A program made the translations under genes and the position numbers. From Verrucomicrobiales bacterium (GTDB lineage Bacteria > Verrucomicrobiota > Verrucomicrobiia > Methylacidiphilales > JAAUTS01): a stretch of DNA of 6,764 nt. Shown here in pieces: positions 5,738 to 6,764 of the stretch; position 1 is the stretch's first letter, and each line of letters starts with the position of its first letter. Below the pieces are notes generated by a model. The model did no database searches. It was given only the letters and a program-made list of their open reading frames with translations, and was not told the origin of the DNA. The stretch spans positions 1 to 6,764 of the forward strand of contig JAITHY010000104.1 in assembly GCA_031279715.1 (NCBI GenBank), written 5' to 3'.

Positions 5738-6764
5738 ATGGCCTGTCGCATGAAAACTGTTGAGCGCATCCATGACCTCTACCGCCCCTCCGCCGAGCGG
5801 GTCAGGGATTTTGCCGAGGTCGAGCGCCGTTTGAGCGACGCGGAACTGGTGGCGCAAGCGGAACGGTGCATGGCGTGCGGCGTGCCGTTCTGCTTTGGCA
5901 GCGGCTGCCCGCTGGGCAATGTCGCGCCGGAAATGGCGGCGGGTGTCAAGGCGGGCCAATGGCGCGAGGCGTGGGAAATTCTCACCACCACCAGCCCGTT
6001 TCCCGAATTCACCAGCCGCGTCTGCCCGTCGCTGTGTGAAAATGCGTGTGTCAACAATCTCGCCGCTGATGCTCCGGTGATGATTCGGCAGCTTGAAAAA
6101 ATCATCATTGAGACGGCGTTTGAAAAAGGTTTTGTCGCGCCCGTCCCCCCCGTCACGCGCAGCGGCAAAACAGTTGCCGTCATCGGCAGCGGCCCCGCCG
6201 GGCTGGTCATTGCCGACGCGCTGAACCGTTGCGGGCACCAAGTCACCGTTTTTGAAAAAAACGCCAGGGTTGGCGGCTTGTTGCGCTACGGCATTCCCGA
6301 TTTCAAGTTGGAGAAAACCGTCATTGACCGCCGTGTCAAAATCATGCGGGCCTCCGGCATTGAGTTTCGTTGCAACACGGTCATCGGCAGCGATATTTCC
6401 GCCGCGTATTTGCAAAAAACCTTCGACGCGGTCATTGTCGCCATCGGCACCCCCGCCGCCCGTGACCTCCAGGTGCCGGGGCGCGAGTTGCGGGGCATCC
6501 ATTTCGCGCTGGAATATTTGCAAGGGCAAAACCGCGCCGTCAGCGGCGAGCTTCCCGCCGCCCCCATCAACGCCGCTGACCGTGATGTGCTGGTCATCGG
6601 CGGCGGCGACACCGGCAGCGACTGTGTCGGCACCGCGCTGCGCCAGGGCGCGAGCAGTGTCACGCAAATTGACATCATCCCCGAACCTCCCGCCACCCGC
6701 AGTTACGCGACTCCATGGCCCGAATGGGCGTACCAACTCACCACCTCCTCCAGCCAAAAAGAAG
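5738..6764 (+). CDS. gltD: Glutamate synthase, small (beta) subunit, 3' truncated by window
   Basis: GltD oxidises NADPH on FAD and passes electrons through iron-sulfur clusters to the FMN of GltB. 342 codons are visible without a stop; family members run to about 470-490 residues, so roughly the last quarter lies beyond the window. Numbering from ATG 5738, the N-terminal cluster domain has Cys44, Cys47, Cys52 and Cys57 in CMACGVPFC and GCPLGN, then Cys96, Cys100 and Cys104. FAD is bound at GSGPAG (150-155), followed by the conserved GLLRYGIPDFKLEK (180-193). NADPH is bound at GGGDTG (288-293). The end PWPEW then TTSSSQKE fits the GltD subtype with a PWP-W-SSS-EEG stretch rather than the E. 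coli form. It starts 32 bases after gltB, or 44 bases if ATG 5750 (MKTVERIHD) is used. Neither start has a clear Shine-Dalgarno site, and the frame is open upstream back into gltB, so the start is uncertain. Related dehydrogenase subunits share this fold, but adjacency to gltB settles the role. Confidence 0.96.
   Translation, partial: MACRMKTVERIHDLYRPSAERVRDFAEVERRLSDAELVAQAERCMACGVPFCFGSGCPLGNVAPEMAAGVKAGQWREAWEILTTTSPFPEFTSRVCPSLCENACVNNLAADAPVMIRQLEKIIIETAFEKGFVAPVPPVTRSGKTVAVIGSGPAGLVIADALNRCGHQVTVFEKNARVGGLLRYGIPDFKLEKTVIDRRVKIMRASGIEFRCNTVIGSDISAAYLQKTFDAVIVAIGTPAARDLQVPGRELRGIHFALEYLQGQNRAVSGELPAAPINAADRDVLVIGGGDTGSDCVGTALRQGASSVTQIDIIPEPPATRSYATPWPEWAYQLTTSSSQKE
6539..6580. repeat. 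10-bp inverted repeat built on CGCTGAC in gltD
   Basis: GTCAGCGGCG (6539-6548) and CGCCGCTGAC (6571-6580) are perfect reverse complements separated by 22 bases. The outer 7 bp of each arm are the over-represented heptamer. The repeat lies in gltD just before the NADPH-binding GGGDTG coding segment. No T tract follows, so I do not call it a terminator. Confidence 0.75.

Noticed and set aside
5702..6757. 351-codon minus-strand open frame covering the gltD region
   Set aside because: The + strand frame from 5738 to the window end carries all GltD motifs and is open throughout. The minus frame has low-complexity Gly/Ala/Asp and Arg-rich stretches only.
1..6764. New defence, mobile or biosynthetic system
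   Set aside because: I looked for repeats with spacers, transposase or integrase motifs, toxin-antitoxin-sized genes and tRNA-like folds, and found none. Nearly all bases belong to four housekeeping genes.

Overview
The window is ordinary chromosomal housekeeping DNA from a Gram-negative bacterium. It is G+C-rich (roughly 60 % by eye) and every gene lies on the + strand. An OmpH/Skp-type chaperone followed directly by lpxD implies an outer membrane with lipid A. The LpxD sequence (an Arg-Phe pair in the TIDRG segment and an AQ-GISGST stretch after the catalytic His) and the GltD subtype resemble those I recall from Verrucomicrobia and relatives in the PVC group more than those of enteric Proteobacteria. 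That placement is inferred from remembered family patterns, not from a search.

Layout: 1-135 is the 3' end of an OmpH/Skp-family gene. 145-1173 is a complete lpxD, 9 bases downstream, so the two form an envelope-biogenesis pair. 1174-1250 is a short T-rich intergenic region. 1251-5705 is a complete gltB, the large subunit of glutamate synthase, with all catalytic landmarks intact. 5738-6764 is gltD, the small subunit, cut off by the window edge. The window therefore joins a lipid A/outer-membrane block to a nitrogen-assimilation operon.

How the genes work together: Skp/OmpH proteins escort outer-membrane proteins across the periplasm, and LpxD adds the second acyl chain in lipid A synthesis. 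GltB releases ammonia from glutamine and uses it to convert 2-oxoglutarate to glutamate on FMN. GltD supplies the electrons from NADPH through FAD and iron-sulfur clusters.

I found no mobile element, CRISPR array, tRNA, rRNA or defence system, and no new multi-gene system. The one signal the genes do not explain is a strong excess of the heptamer CGCTGAC and its complement GTCAGCG. There are 26 copies on the two strands, against about 1.3 expected from base composition. They occur in several reading frames, twice as tandem CGCTGACGCTGAC and twice as close inverted pairs. This may be a genome-wide iterated motif or an extreme codon-pair preference.
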